Shown here piece by piece: positions 34,177 through 41,618 of a DNA stretch of 41,619 nucleotides. The notes beneath the pieces were generated by a model that saw nothing but the letters and a program-made list of their open reading frames with translations, did no database searches and was not told the DNA's origin. Where the stretch lies: assembly GCA_947625025.1 (NCBI GenBank), contig CANQMQ010000014.1, positions 1 through 41,619 of the forward strand, given 5' to 3'. This DNA is from an uncultured Clostridia bacterium. Lineage in GTDB: Bacteria; Bacillota; Clostridia; Christensenellales; Borkfalkiaceae. The stretch's first letter is position 1; each line of letters opens with the position of its first letter. The position numbers and the translations under genes are program-made.

Positions 34177-34205
34177 ATTATATCAAATCCATTCGCGTTT
34201 GGCAA
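34177..34205 (-). promoter_or_regulatory. Promoter of the S component–coaX–hom operon
   Basis: Minus strand: -35 TTGCCA (34200-34205), 17-base spacer, -10 TATAAT (34177-34182); start near 34170. Confidence 0.85.
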
Positions 34206-34316
34206 CTAAATGAAGGGAACTTCCGAACATTTTCCCCGCATGACGGCATAAGATGTGGTATGAAAACCGCAGAACCCATTCAATACATACTCTGCGGTGT
34301 TTAAGGAGGAAACACC

Positions 34317-34529
34317 ATGAATTGCTTGAACGGCAACAGCTGCCTTTGGACGCTCATTATCCTGCTCATTCTCGGTACCCTCGGCACCAACGTCCTCTCT
34401 TCGAGAACGCTCACGGGATGCGGCTGGCCCCTGCTTGCGGCCCTCGCTTACTGCATCGGCAAGAACGGCGGGCTCGGCGAAGTTCTCTCCCGTCTCGGCG
34501 GCACCACGGGCGGTTGCGGTTGCAACTGA
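34317..34529 (+). CDS. Small Cys/Gly-rich membrane-anchored protein, unknown function
   Basis: A 70-residue protein with one hydrophobic span (about 10-27, LWTLIILLILGTLGTNVL), a second moderately hydrophobic stretch (about 37-48) and a Gly/Cys-rich end (GGTTGGCGCN). Coding is supported by GGAGG seven bases upstream and a terminator directly after it. I do not recognise the family. An eight-base inverted repeat (34266-34273/34291-34298) lies just before the ribosome binding site. No clear promoter was found. Confidence 0.75.
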   Translation: MNCLNGNSCLWTLIILLILGTLGTNVLSSRTLTGCGWPLLAALAYCIGKNGGLGEVLSRLGGTTGGCGCN

Positions 34530-34547
34530 ATCCCGATCGGCAAAGAA

Positions 34548-34576
34548 GGCCCCGTACAGCGGTACGGGGCCGTTTT
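34548..34576. terminator. Terminator after the small Cys/Gly-rich gene
   Basis: Perfect ten-base stem GGCCCCGTAC (34548-34557 with 34562-34571), loop agcg, then G and TTTT. Nine bases before the end of the convergent Nudix gene. Confidence 0.9.
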
Positions 34577-34584
34577 CGCTTCAG

Positions 34585-35115
34585 TTACAGGTGCGATAGA
34601 AGATATTGCTGAATGGCTACGATCGTCTTGGCGTCCCGTATCTTATCCTCACGGATGAGGCGGGCGGCCTCTTCGATGGGTACGGTCACAAGGTCGAGGA
34701 ATTCATCCTCATCGGGGTGGCGCCTCCCCTCCCTTACCCCCTCGGCAAGGTAGATATAGATCTTCTCACTGCTGTAACCGGGGGTGGGATAGAGGGTGAA
34801 GAGGAGGGAAAGATGCTCTGCGATAAGCCCCGTCTCCTCCTCGAGTTCCCGCCCTGCGGCGGCCATGGGATCTTCCCCCTTCTCGAGTTTGCCCGCGGGG
34901 ATCTCCAAGAGTTCCTCCCCGTAGGCGTAGCGGAATTGGCGGACAAGCGCCACCTTCCCATCCCGCACACAGAGGATGGCTGCGCCGCCGTTGTGCTCCA
35001 CCACCTCACGGATACAGGGGTTGCCGTTCGGGAGCACGGCGTCGTCCCGCCGCACCCGAACTATTTTCCCCTCAAAGACGTAGTTCTTTTTTACCGTCCT
35101 CTCCCCGAGTTTCAT
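34585..35115 (-). CDS. Nudix hydrolase, ADP-ribose pyrophosphatase type
   Basis: A 176-residue enzyme that probably cleaves ADP-ribose or related sugar nucleotides. The complete Nudix box is GKLEKGEDPMAAAGRELEEE followed by TGL (about 75-97); the upstream VVEHNGGAAILCV and VRQFRYAYGEELLEIPAG are typical of the ADP-ribose subgroup. GGAGG lies five bases upstream and overlaps the stop of the preceding gene, so the two are co-transcribed. Confidence 0.93.
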   Translation of the reverse strand: MKLGERTVKKNYVFEGKIVRVRRDDAVLPNGNPCIREVVEHNGGAAILCVRDGKVALVRQFRYAYGEELLEIPAGKLEKGEDPMAAAGRELEEETGLIAEHLSLLFTLYPTPGYSSEKIYIYLAEGVREGRRHPDEDEFLDLVTVPIEEAARLIREDKIRDAKTIVAIQQYLLSHL

Positions 35116-35124
35116 ATTGCCTCC

Positions 35125-35832
35125 TTACAGCGTTGCGGCGAGCTCGAAGAGGCGGTTGCTGTTTTCGTCTTCCCCGCCCACATAGTGAAGGAAATACTTA
35201 TACCCCGCAAGGAGGGCGGAGAGCACCGTTTCATCCCTGCTAAGGACCGCATTGGAGAGCCCTGCAAACAGCAGTTCGGAGGCCGCCCTATCCACTTCGA
35301 GGAGGGCGTAGGCGTTGAGGCGGGCGCGCTCGGCCTCGATGAGCTCCCCGATCTGCCCGAAGAGCTCTTCACGGGCACGCCGCTTTACCTCGTACCCCTT
35401 TCTCTTGCTTTCGGGGTAGCAATCGCGGACGATATCGCGGAAGGGCCGCACCACGCGGTCTGCGAAGATGAGGTAGCTTCCCGTGAAGCTCCCGTCTATG
35501 TAGAAGTAATCGAGAAGAAATCTACTGAAGGGCAGGATGCCCGCATCGATCTCCACGAACAGGCAGAATACGAAGGCGAGGAGCTCCCTCCGCTCTGCGG
35601 GGATGGAGATGGAGCCGTGCATCGTATTCGTGGGCGGAATGAGGAAGGCCTTCTTGGCGGCAGTGAAATCGTACCCCTGCGTGACGGCCGTAAACAAATT
35701 GGTGAGCTCCCTGCTCTTTGCGATGGCGGCAAGCGCTTCGCCTATCTTGGTATCGGCGTCTACAAACTTCCCCCCCACCAAATCGTTGCAGATCCCGAGG
35801 AAGGTTTCAATTTCTTCGTAGTTGATTTCCAT
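35125..35832 (-). CDS. Conserved hypothetical protein
   Basis: A 235-residue soluble, mainly helical protein without recognisable catalytic motif. Conserved-looking segments are IPPTNTMHGSISIP (about 70-83) and FRDIVRDCYPESKRKGYEVK. The start at 35832 has GAGGG seven bases upstream; the longer frame begins in the upstream A/T-rich region. A TATACT box (35864-35869) with a weak -35 lies upstream. It is coupled to the Nudix gene, which gives no strong hint of function. Confidence 0.75.
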   Translation of the reverse strand: MEINYEEIETFLGICNDLVGGKFVDADTKIGEALAAIAKSRELTNLFTAVTQGYDFTAAKKAFLIPPTNTMHGSISIPAERRELLAFVFCLFVEIDAGILPFSRFLLDYFYIDGSFTGSYLIFADRVVRPFRDIVRDCYPESKRKGYEVKRRAREELFGQIGELIEAERARLNAYALLEVDRAASELLFAGLSNAVLSRDETVLSALLAGYKYFLHYVGGEDENSNRLFELAATL

Positions 35833-35910
35833 GAATTTACCCTCAAATTTGCTCGTTTTTACCAGTATACCACAATTAAAAAAATAATTAAAGAATTTTT
35901 CGGAAATATC

Positions 35911-35939
35911 TTGCAATTCATGAAAAATTTCTGTATAAT
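35911..35939 (+). promoter_or_regulatory. Promoter of the HPr-like gene
   Basis: -35 TTGCAA (35911-35916), 17-base spacer, -10 TATAAT (35934-35939). Start near 35946; leader of 24 bases with GGAGG. Confidence 0.85.
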
Positions 35940-35969
35940 GGTAGCAAGTAATTTCAGGAGGGAACCTAA

Positions 35970-36194
35970 ATGAAATCCGTTACCATCAACCTTGAGAAAT
36001 CTTCTGCCGTCAAAGAGTTCGTCAACATCACCCAAGGGTACGATTACGAGATCGAACTCAAGAGCGGGCGCTATGTCGTCGATGCGAAGTCCATTCTCGG
36101 GATCTTCAGCCTCGATACTTCCAAGCCCATCACCGTCGAGATCTTCAGCGACGACTGCGACGATTTGATTGAAAAGCTCAAGAAGTTTGCATGA
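35970..36194 (+). CDS. HPr-like protein lacking His15 (Crh-like)
   Basis: A 74-residue protein of the HPr fold: the second half DAKSILGIFSLD aligns with the regulatory Ser46 region of HPr (KSIMGVMSL), followed by VEIFSDDCDDLIEKLKKF like the HPr C-terminal helix. The phosphorelay loop with His15 (GIHARPA in HPr) is missing; the protein goes from NLEKSS straight to AVKEFV. It therefore cannot act as a PTS phosphocarrier, but could be phosphorylated on Ser41 as a catabolite cofactor like Bacillus Crh. No PTS genes are nearby. Own strong promoter and hairpin terminator. Confidence 0.82.
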   Translation: MKSVTINLEKSSAVKEFVNITQGYDYEIELKSGRYVVDAKSILGIFSLDTSKPITVEIFSDDCDDLIEKLKKFA

Positions 36195-36224
36195 ATTTGC
36201 TTTTCGCACACAACACCCGCAAAC

Positions 36225-36254
36225 AAGTCGCTTAAATTTTAAGCGGCTTATTTG
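36225..36254 (+). terminator. Terminator after the HPr-like gene
   Basis: Ten-base stem (36225-36234 and 36240-36249, one G-U) with five-base loop, followed by a T-rich stretch ATTTGTCT. Confidence 0.7.
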
Positions 36255-36296
36255 TCTCTCAAACCTTTTGGGTGGCAGCCGGTACACAGGATAATT

Positions 36297-36821
36297 ATGC
36301 AGATAAAAGGCGATACTTTTGTAAACAAGTTAATACTCCTCTTCGTATTCGATAAGATGGAGAGCCCGCTTTCCGAGCAGACCCTGCTCGATATCTGCAC
36401 CTCTTCCAACGATTGGCTCAACTATATGGATTGCGTAACGCTCATCGAGCGCATGTGTTTGGACGGGTTCATCTACAAGATCCCGGGGAGCGAAAACACC
36501 CTCTACGCACTCACCCCCGAAGGCAGGGAGACGCTTGCCAATTTTTACATCAGGATCCCAAGAAGTTCGCGTGAGGAGATCTCGAGATTCGTCAAGAACA
36601 ACAGCGCGAAGTTCCGTACGAGACAGGAATGCAAATCCGATTACTATCAGAATAACGACGGTTCGTATACCGTATACCTGAAGATCCTCGATGCCGTCCA
36701 GCCCATGTTGGAGCTCAAATTTGTGGTCCCCGATAAAAAGACCGCAAACGCCATCTACAAGAAGTGGGAAGTCAAAGCGGCAGACTTGTATTCGGTCGTC
36801 TACGAGACGCTTGTGGATTAA
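36297..36821 (+). CDS. DUF4364 family protein
   Basis: A 174-residue protein. The N-terminal half (VNKLILLFVFDKMESPLSEQ, CTSSNDWLNYMDCVTLIERM, LYALTPEGRETL) reads as a winged-helix, marR-like fold, and the C-terminal half is a small alpha/beta part. DUF4364 proteins are common in Clostridia; their role is unknown, possibly DNA binding. The ATG at 36297 has only a weak AGGA upstream. It is followed after ten bases by the TSCPD gene, a pairing often seen in Clostridia. Confidence 0.85.
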   Translation: MQIKGDTFVNKLILLFVFDKMESPLSEQTLLDICTSSNDWLNYMDCVTLIERMCLDGFIYKIPGSENTLYALTPEGRETLANFYIRIPRSSREEISRFVKNNSAKFRTRQECKSDYYQNNDGSYTVYLKILDAVQPMLELKFVVPDKKTANAIYKKWEVKAADLYSVVYETLVD

Positions 36822-36831
36822 AGGAGAAACC

Positions 36832-37083
36832 ATGATAACCTATTCGACGAAGGGAACGTGTTCCAAAGCCATCATCTTCGACCTCGACGACGAAAACCGT
36901 ATTCATAACCTCAAATTCGTGGGCGGGTGCAGCGGCAACCTGCAGGGCATCGCCCGCCTCGTTGAGGGAAAGACGCCGGATGAGATCGTGCCGCTTCTAA
37001 AGGGCATCCGTTGCCGCCAAAATACCTCTTGCCCCGATCAGCTTGCACAGGCGCTCGAACCTTACATGAAGAAGGCAGAATAA
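36832..37083 (+). CDS. TSCPD-domain protein
   Basis: An 83-residue protein containing the name-giving TSCPDQLAQAL near its end, plus GTCSKAIIFD and FVGGCSGNLQGIARL. Conserved cysteines suggest metal binding. The domain also occurs at the end of some ribonucleotide reductases; the stand-alone form has no proven function. GGAG lies six bases upstream. Followed by a very strong terminator. Confidence 0.9.
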   Translation: MITYSTKGTCSKAIIFDLDDENRIHNLKFVGGCSGNLQGIARLVEGKTPDEIVPLLKGIRCRQNTSCPDQLAQALEPYMKKAE

Positions 37084-37099
37084 GGATAGCTGCAAAATA

Positions 37100-37140
37100 G
37101 CGCCGCCGCGTGGGAACCCACGCGGCGGCGCCTCTTTTTC
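37100..37140. terminator. Strong terminator between TSCPD gene and serine dehydratase
   Basis: Perfect 14-base GC-rich stem (37100-37113 and 37118-37131), loop gaac, then CTCTTTTTCTTCT on the plus strand. On the minus strand the T-run is weaker (CTATTTTGC), but it is likely to serve both genes. Confidence 0.92.
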
Positions 37141-37153
37141 TTCTATTTCATCT

Positions 37154-38365
37154 TTAATCGCAGCCCTTATAGGTCGCCGCAAGCCCGCCCTCCGAAGTCT
37201 CACGGTAGCGGGCACAAATATCCTTGCCCGTCTGATACATGGTATCCACCACCGTATCGAAGGAGATCTTGCGGGTGCCCGAAAGCACGCGGGCGAGCTC
37301 TGCGCTCGAGAGGGCACGGAGGGAGGCAACGGCGTTGCGCTCGATGCAGGGGATCTGTACGTATCCCCCTATGGGATCGCAGGTGAGCCCTAATTGATGC
37401 TCGAGGGCGATCTCGGCGGCGTATTCGGTGACTTCGAGGGGGGCACGGAAGAGGGTGCAGACGGCAGCTGCGGCCATTGCGGTCGCCGTGCCGATCTCCG
37501 CCTGGCATCCCGCCTCTGCCCCGCTCACCGAGGCGTTCTGTTTGACGGTAACGCCGACGAGCCCCGCAACGGCGAGGGCGGCCACGATCCTGCTCTCGGA
37601 GAAGCCATGCCTGCGGCTGAGGTAATGGAGGGCGGCGGGAAGCACCCCGCTTGCCCCGCAGGTGGGCGCCGTTACGATGGTCCCCCCGCTCGCATTCTCT
37701 TCGCTCGTCGCATAGGCAAAGGCGCAGAGCAGCCTCTTTTCCCGCTGTTCTACTTGTTCCTCGGGGTCTACCGTCTCAAACAACTTCTTCGCCTTGCGCT
37801 CCACCTTGAGGGGGCCGGGGAGCAACCCCTCCGCAGAGAGCCCGCGGCGGATGGTCCCCTCCATCGAGTGCCAGACGTGTACCAAAAAGTCGTAGATCTC
37901 GGGCCCCTCGTAATCGTAGACGACCTGCTCCAAGGGGCACTTCTTTTCACGGCAGTAGTTTAAGATCTCCCCGAAGTTTTTGAAGGGATAGGCATCCCCC
38001 TTCTTACTCTCGGGTTCATCGGCGAGGCGGATGGTCCCCCCGCCGACGGAGATGTAGGTCTCCTTCCCGATCCGCAGGCCCTTATCGTTGTATCCCTCGA
38101 TCTTCAGGGTGTTCGGATGGGGAAGATCGGTCTTATCGAAGTCGAACACGACGCCGCAGGGCTTGGGGGCAAAGGTGTTTACGAGTACCTCATCGGTGAG
38201 ATGCCCCTTGCCCGTGTGCGCGAGGGAGCCATACAGCACCACGCGATAGCGCACCGCACTGCGGTATTTTGCCATGAAATCCTTTGCGGCACGTTCGGGC
38301 CCCATCGTGTGGGAGCTCGAAGGCCCCTTCCCTATCTTATAGAGTTCTTTGAGCGATTCCATCAT
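37154..38365 (-). CDS. L-serine ammonia-lyase (iron-sulfur type, single chain)
   Basis: Deaminates serine to pyruvate and ammonia with a [4Fe-4S] cluster. The 403-residue protein fuses the beta-type part (GPSSSHTMGPERAA, GSLAHTGKGHLTDE) with the alpha-type part carrying cluster-type cysteines in APTCGASGVL, GAEAGCQAE and GLTCDPIGGYVQ. Oxygen-labile enzymes of this kind suit an anaerobe. Two adjacent ATGs are possible; the second (38362) is better spaced from GGAGG. It follows purH by 17 bases. Confidence 0.93.
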   Translation of the reverse strand: MMESLKELYKIGKGPSSSHTMGPERAAKDFMAKYRSAVRYRVVLYGSLAHTGKGHLTDEVLVNTFAPKPCGVVFDFDKTDLPHPNTLKIEGYNDKGLRIGKETYISVGGGTIRLADEPESKKGDAYPFKNFGEILNYCREKKCPLEQVVYDYEGPEIYDFLVHVWHSMEGTIRRGLSAEGLLPGPLKVERKAKKLFETVDPEEQVEQREKRLLCAFAYATSEENASGGTIVTAPTCGASGVLPAALHYLSRRHGFSESRIVAALAVAGLVGVTVKQNASVSGAEAGCQAEIGTATAMAAAAVCTLFRAPLEVTEYAAEIALEHQLGLTCDPIGGYVQIPCIERNAVASLRALSSAELARVLSGTRKISFDTVVDTMYQTGKDICARYRETSEGGLAATYKGCD

Positions 38366-38382
38366 CCCACCTCCAACTTATG

Positions 38383-39900
38383 TTAATTTTTGAAATGGCG
38401 CATGCCGCTTACGGCGACTGCGATTTCGTACTTATTGCAGAGGGCAAGGGCAGCTTCGGAGGGCGCCTCTGCCGCAACGATGGCAGTAATGCCCGCCGTA
38501 TGGCATACCTCGATGAGCTCGGGGGTGCCGAATCCCGCATCCGATGCGAGCACCGCCCCCTTTGCCGCCTCTCCCGCAAGGGCAAGCGCAAAGGAGAGCG
38601 CGAGGGCACGGTTTGCCTGCCCCGAACCGATGCCCACCGTCCTGTTCTCCGTCCCGATCGCCACGGCCGAGGAGCGGGCATGCTTGGCAACCTTTTCGTT
38701 GAAGGCAAGCGCACGGAGCTCCGCCTCGGTGGGTGCGCGTTCGGAGACGCAGGTGAGCGCATCATAGAGGGCGGTATCGTAGGTCTGTACGAGGAGGCCC
38801 CCGTAGATCTTGGTCATATCAATGGTGGAGAACTGCACCTTGCTGCGGATATCGGGCATCTCGAGGAGGGTGATCCGGGGAGAAAAGCGGAGCTCCGCCA
38901 TCGCTTCGGGCGTAAAGCCCACGGCAAGGGCGAGTTCTACGCCCGCCCGCGTCAGATTCTTGGCGACCCGTGCGTCCACCACCCCGTTGAAGGCCACGAT
39001 GGTCCCGCGGAGCATGGGCCCGCCGATGCAATCAAAGGCATCGTACACCGTCTCCCCGCACCCCACCGTGACGATGGCGCAGTGCTTGCAGGCGACGACG
39101 GCGGGCGCATCGAATTCCTTGATGAGTTCGAGGGCGCAGTTGGCGTCCCCGAGGGCGTTGTAGGTGAGTTCGGGCCCCGCAAGCTGTTTGGCACGGGCGA
39201 GGCTCCCCTCCAAGAGCAGGGGCTCCCGGTACACAGCCGCATGTTGGTGCGGGTTCTCCCCGTAGCGGATATCCTGCGCCTTCTCGAAGGTATACGTCAA
39301 ATTCTTGGGGAAGGGAATGCTGAGCTCGTGGGAGAGATATTGGGCGATGAGGGCATCGTAAGAGGCCGTATACGAGAATGCCTTATACATGAGGTACTTG
39401 CGCTCATCTTCGGGAATGACGCCCGCCGCGAGGTCGCACAGCACCCTGTCGTAATCGTCGGGATCGCACACCGTAACCGTATTCATGAAACTCATGGCCG
39501 CGGCATCGAGGAGGGCTACGCCGACCGCGTCGATGTGCGAGGCCGCCTCCTCAAAGGAGAGCCCCTCCTCCATGTCCCTGCGGAAGGGATAGAGGTTGAT
39601 GACGATGAGCTCAATGGGAAAGATCTCCTCTTCGATCTCCTTGCGCTGTTCTGCGGTGAGGCGGTTTGCCACGATGCCCGTGTAGATCTCGGGGTGCAGG
39701 GCGCGCACCTTCCCGCCGAGCGGTTCGGGATATCCCGTGAGGTCGTGCGCAAGGGATACGGGGATCCCCGCCCCCTTCAAGGCATGTGCGGTGCCCTCCG
39801 TCGCAATCAGTTCGTACCCGTATTCCACGAGATAGCGGCAAAAATCCACGATGCCGCGCTTATCGTATACGCTGATGTACGCCCGCTTCTTCTCTTCCAT
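38383..39900 (-). CDS. purH: PurH-like AICAR transformylase / IMP cyclohydrolase, divergent
   Basis: A 505-residue protein with the N-terminal MGS-like cyclohydrolase domain (ISVYDKRGIVDF, EGTAHAL, GKVRALHPEIYTGI) and the transformylase domain (RYGENPHQHAAVY, LTYNALGDANCALEL, GIGSGQANRAL, VSGMRHFKN). Two parts of the transformylase site differ from ordinary PurH: KHANPCG reads KHCAIVT, and the segment around DAFFPF and the Pro-Gly-Gly-Ser loop reads DAGFGTPE and AAEAPSEA. The cyclohydrolase may be intact while the second activity is uncertain. No other IMP-synthesis genes are adjacent. GAGGTG lies upstream. Confidence 0.85.
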   Translation of the reverse strand: MEEKKRAYISVYDKRGIVDFCRYLVEYGYELIATEGTAHALKGAGIPVSLAHDLTGYPEPLGGKVRALHPEIYTGIVANRLTAEQRKEIEEEIFPIELIVINLYPFRRDMEEGLSFEEAASHIDAVGVALLDAAAMSFMNTVTVCDPDDYDRVLCDLAAGVIPEDERKYLMYKAFSYTASYDALIAQYLSHELSIPFPKNLTYTFEKAQDIRYGENPHQHAAVYREPLLLEGSLARAKQLAGPELTYNALGDANCALELIKEFDAPAVVACKHCAIVTVGCGETVYDAFDCIGGPMLRGTIVAFNGVVDARVAKNLTRAGVELALAVGFTPEAMAELRFSPRITLLEMPDIRSKVQFSTIDMTKIYGGLLVQTYDTALYDALTCVSERAPTEAELRALAFNEKVAKHARSSAVAIGTENRTVGIGSGQANRALALSFALALAGEAAKGAVLASDAGFGTPELIEVCHTAGITAIVAAEAPSEAALALCNKYEIAVAVSGMRHFKN

Positions 39901-39928
39901 AGCTCACCTCTGTGTTATTTTATCGGAA

Positions 39929-39951
39929 ACCGCACATACTTTGCATGCGGT
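39929..39951. repeat. Small inverted repeat between purH and the DUF1294 gene
   Basis: Six-base arms ACCGCA (39929-39934) and TGCGGT (39946-39951), 11-base spacer, in the short divergent gap. Could be an operator for either gene; no clear promoter was found here. Confidence 0.4.
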
Positions 39952-40239
39952 ATGATTTTGTTCTATATCCTCATGACTGTCTATATCGTGGCCGTCAATT
40001 TCTACGGCTACCGCTATCTGAGGCTGCAACGGGATGCCCGTGAAGAGGGAAAGTTCCTCGGGGACGGCAAACTCCTGCTTGCGGCGTTTCTCGGCGGTTC
40101 CTTTGCGATTTGGGCGAGCATGTTCGCGATGAAATACCGCACGGAGAGCCTCATTCTGATGGTCGGCCTCCCCATCCTCGCCGTATTCAACATCTACTGT
40201 TTTTACCTCGCCTACCGCGGAATTTGGATGGCGGTTTGA
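39952..40239 (+). CDS. DUF1294 membrane protein
   Basis: A 95-residue protein with three or four hydrophobic spans (about 2-15, 40-55, 65-90). LLLAAFLGGSFAIWASMFAM and LILMVGLPILAV correspond to the DUF1294 pattern (LLLLALLGGSLGALLGM and GIPLI), a small membrane family of unknown function. No ribosome binding site precedes ATG 39952; an ATG seven codons later (39973) also lacks one. A purine-poor, hairpin-containing gap separates it from purH. Confidence 0.75.
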   Translation: MILFYILMTVYIVAVNFYGYRYLRLQRDAREEGKFLGDGKLLLAAFLGGSFAIWASMFAMKYRTESLILMVGLPILAVFNIYCFYLAYRGIWMAV

Positions 40240-40285
40240 GACATGGTATGCCCATTTTACATGGAGAACTGATTTTTATGGATAA

Positions 40286-40330
40286 TCAGAACGTGAAATT
40301 GGCCTCGAGCCACTTGGCTACCCCGTCCTC
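40286..40330 (-). pseudogene. Duplicated 3' end of the HAD gene (copy 1)
   Basis: Forty-five bases that match the last 14 codons plus stop of the HAD gene (copy 2 at 40390-40434) with only two differences, both silent. It has no coding body of its own. It abuts a 15-base repeat insertion at 40325-40362. Confidence 0.88.
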
Positions 40331-40362
40331 ATTCCGAGGTGCGGCCAGTCCTCATTCCGAGG
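40325..40362. repeat. Tandem 15-base repeats with a palindrome behind the HAD gene
   Basis: GTCCTCATTCCGAGG occurs at 40325-40339 and again at 40348-40362; the second copy runs into the palindrome GGCCCGAAGGGCC. This looks like a REP-type palindromic element placed between the two copies of the HAD 3' end. Confidence 0.75.
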
Positions 40363-40389
40363 CCCGAAGGGCCGAGTGAACCCATCCTC

Positions 40390-41211
40390 TCAGAACGTGA
40401 AATTTGCCTCAAGCCACTTGGCTACCCCGTCCTCTTCGCAGTACCCCACGACCCCCGTTGCCTTCTCCTTGAGCCAGGCATCGGCGTTCATCACGGCATA
40501 TTTTTCATCGCACACGTCGAACATATCCGAATCGTTGGAGGTATCCCCGAAGCACACCGCCCTGTCGCAGGAAAGGTAGCGCTTCAGGAAGGTTACCCCC
40601 TTGGCCTTCGTCGCGATGCGGGGCGAGATCTCCATCCAGAAATCATTGGAATACGTCTCGGGGTGGAAGATGCAGATGAAGCGCTCATCGTATTTGAGGA
40701 CGTTCCACGCCCGTTCGAGCTGTTCACGGGGCCCGATGCACTTGAAATAAAAGACGTAGCCCGAAAGGAGCTCCCCTGCCGTCGAGGCAGGTGCAAGCCT
40801 TTCATCCCCATTTCTTCTGATGAGGTAACGGCGGACCCCATAGCTCTCATGCGCCGTATCCCAAGCAAGGCGCTCTTTGCCCTCTACGGCGCCGAATACG
40901 ATGGGCGCAATGCCGTACTGTGAGAGCACGGAGAGCACGTACCCCTTCCAATCCTCTTCAAAGACGGAGTAGAAGAGCGTCTCTCCTGTGGAGAAGTCGT
41001 AAATGAGGCCACCGTTGTAGAGAATGGCGGGGATGCGCATATTGAGGCCCTCCACCGCGCGTTTTGCGGAAAAGGCGGAGCGGGCAGTCGCAAACGTGAA
41101 GAGCATCCCCCTCTCGATGAGGCGGTTGAGATGTTCGAGGCTATACGCGGAAACTCTCTCTTCCTTCGTCAAAAGTGTTCCGTCGAGGTCGGTCACAAAA
41201 AGTGTCTTCAT
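40390..41211 (-). CDS. HAD-superfamily Cof-type phosphatase
   Basis: A 273-residue hydrolase of HAD subfamily IIB. Catalytic motif I is VTDLDGTLL (D8, D10), motif II FATARS, and motif III/IV CFGDTSNDSDMFDVC. The IIB cap domain lies between about 85 and 190. Such enzymes dephosphorylate sugar phosphates or cofactors such as pyridoxal phosphate and FMN; the substrate is unknown. The start at 41211 has AGGGA five bases upstream; a longer frame covers the promoter. Its final 14 codons are duplicated downstream. Confidence 0.9.
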   Translation of the reverse strand: MKTLFVTDLDGTLLTKEERVSAYSLEHLNRLIERGMLFTFATARSAFSAKRAVEGLNMRIPAILYNGGLIYDFSTGETLFYSVFEEDWKGYVLSVLSQYGIAPIVFGAVEGKERLAWDTAHESYGVRRYLIRRNGDERLAPASTAGELLSGYVFYFKCIGPREQLERAWNVLKYDERFICIFHPETYSNDFWMEISPRIATKAKGVTFLKRYLSCDRAVCFGDTSNDSDMFDVCDEKYAVMNADAWLKEKATGVVGYCEEDGVAKWLEANFTF

Positions 41212-41239
41212 AGGATCCCTTGATAGTATCTTCACTCTT

Positions 41240-41269
41240 ATTATAGCAAGCCGCCGCAATAAATTGCAA
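41240..41269 (-). promoter_or_regulatory. Proximal promoter of the HAD gene
   Basis: Minus strand: -35 TTGCAA (41264-41269), 18-base spacer, -10 TATAAT (41240-41245). Start near 41233, leader about 22 bases. Confidence 0.75.
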
Positions 41270-41357
41270 AATTTCAAATAGGTTTTGCGGGAAACCACGA
41301 TTTGTGAACAGCGGACAAAATTTTATCCCATCCTACAATTTACGCTTTCCCGTATAT

Positions 41358-41386
41358 ACTATACCATATTTTTCCGCCTCTTGCAA
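41358..41386 (-). promoter_or_regulatory. Distal promoter upstream of the HAD gene
   Basis: Minus strand: -35 TTGCAA (41381-41386), 17-base spacer, -10 TATAGT (41358-41363). It would give a 140-base leader for the HAD gene, or a small RNA. Confidence 0.6.
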
Positions 41387-41546
41387 GGGGTTTTCCAAAA
41401 ACTCTTCCCGTGCTTTTTTGGTTTACGGGGTCTGAGGCGCACCGGTATGGAAAATCAGTTCAAGACCCCCTCCTTGCGGGTTTGCAGGGAGGGGGTCAAC
41501 GTTTTGCTACAGAGTTTTGTTACAGAGTTTGGTTACGGTTTCCTGC

Positions 41547-41618
41547 TCAGAAGGCGGGGACGGGTTGGATGCCTTTGTACTTAATGCCGGCGGCGGAATC
41601 GGCGAGCTGGGCGGAATA
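41547..41618 (-). CDS. C-terminal end of a gene truncated by the window edge
   Basis: The last 23 codons plus TGA of a minus-strand reading frame that continues beyond the window, ending in GIKYKGIQPVPAF. The frame is open to the edge and has protein-like composition. Too short to identify. Confidence 0.5.
   Translation of the reverse strand, partial: YSAQLADSAAGIKYKGIQPVPAF

Larger units (their letters stand above)
41212..41546. other. Non-coding region upstream of the HAD gene
   Basis: It holds two minus-strand promoters (41240-41269, 41358-41386), an inverted repeat GACCCCCTCC with its complement near 41465-41498 and a tandem 13-base direct repeat TACAGAGTTTTGT/TACAGAGTTTGGT at 41510-41535. 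The inverted repeat may be the terminator of the gene at the right edge, although its T-run is poor. A 99-codon plus-strand reading frame here lacks coding character. Confidence 0.5.

Noticed and set aside
40279-40379. Small plus-strand reading frame across the duplicated HAD 3' end
   Set aside because: It is made of the antisense of the duplicated gene end and the palindromic repeat; no ribosome binding site.
41285-41584. Plus-strand frame of 99 codons near the right edge
   Set aside because: No ribosome binding site, no protein-like composition, and it runs across two minus-strand promoters and repeat structures.
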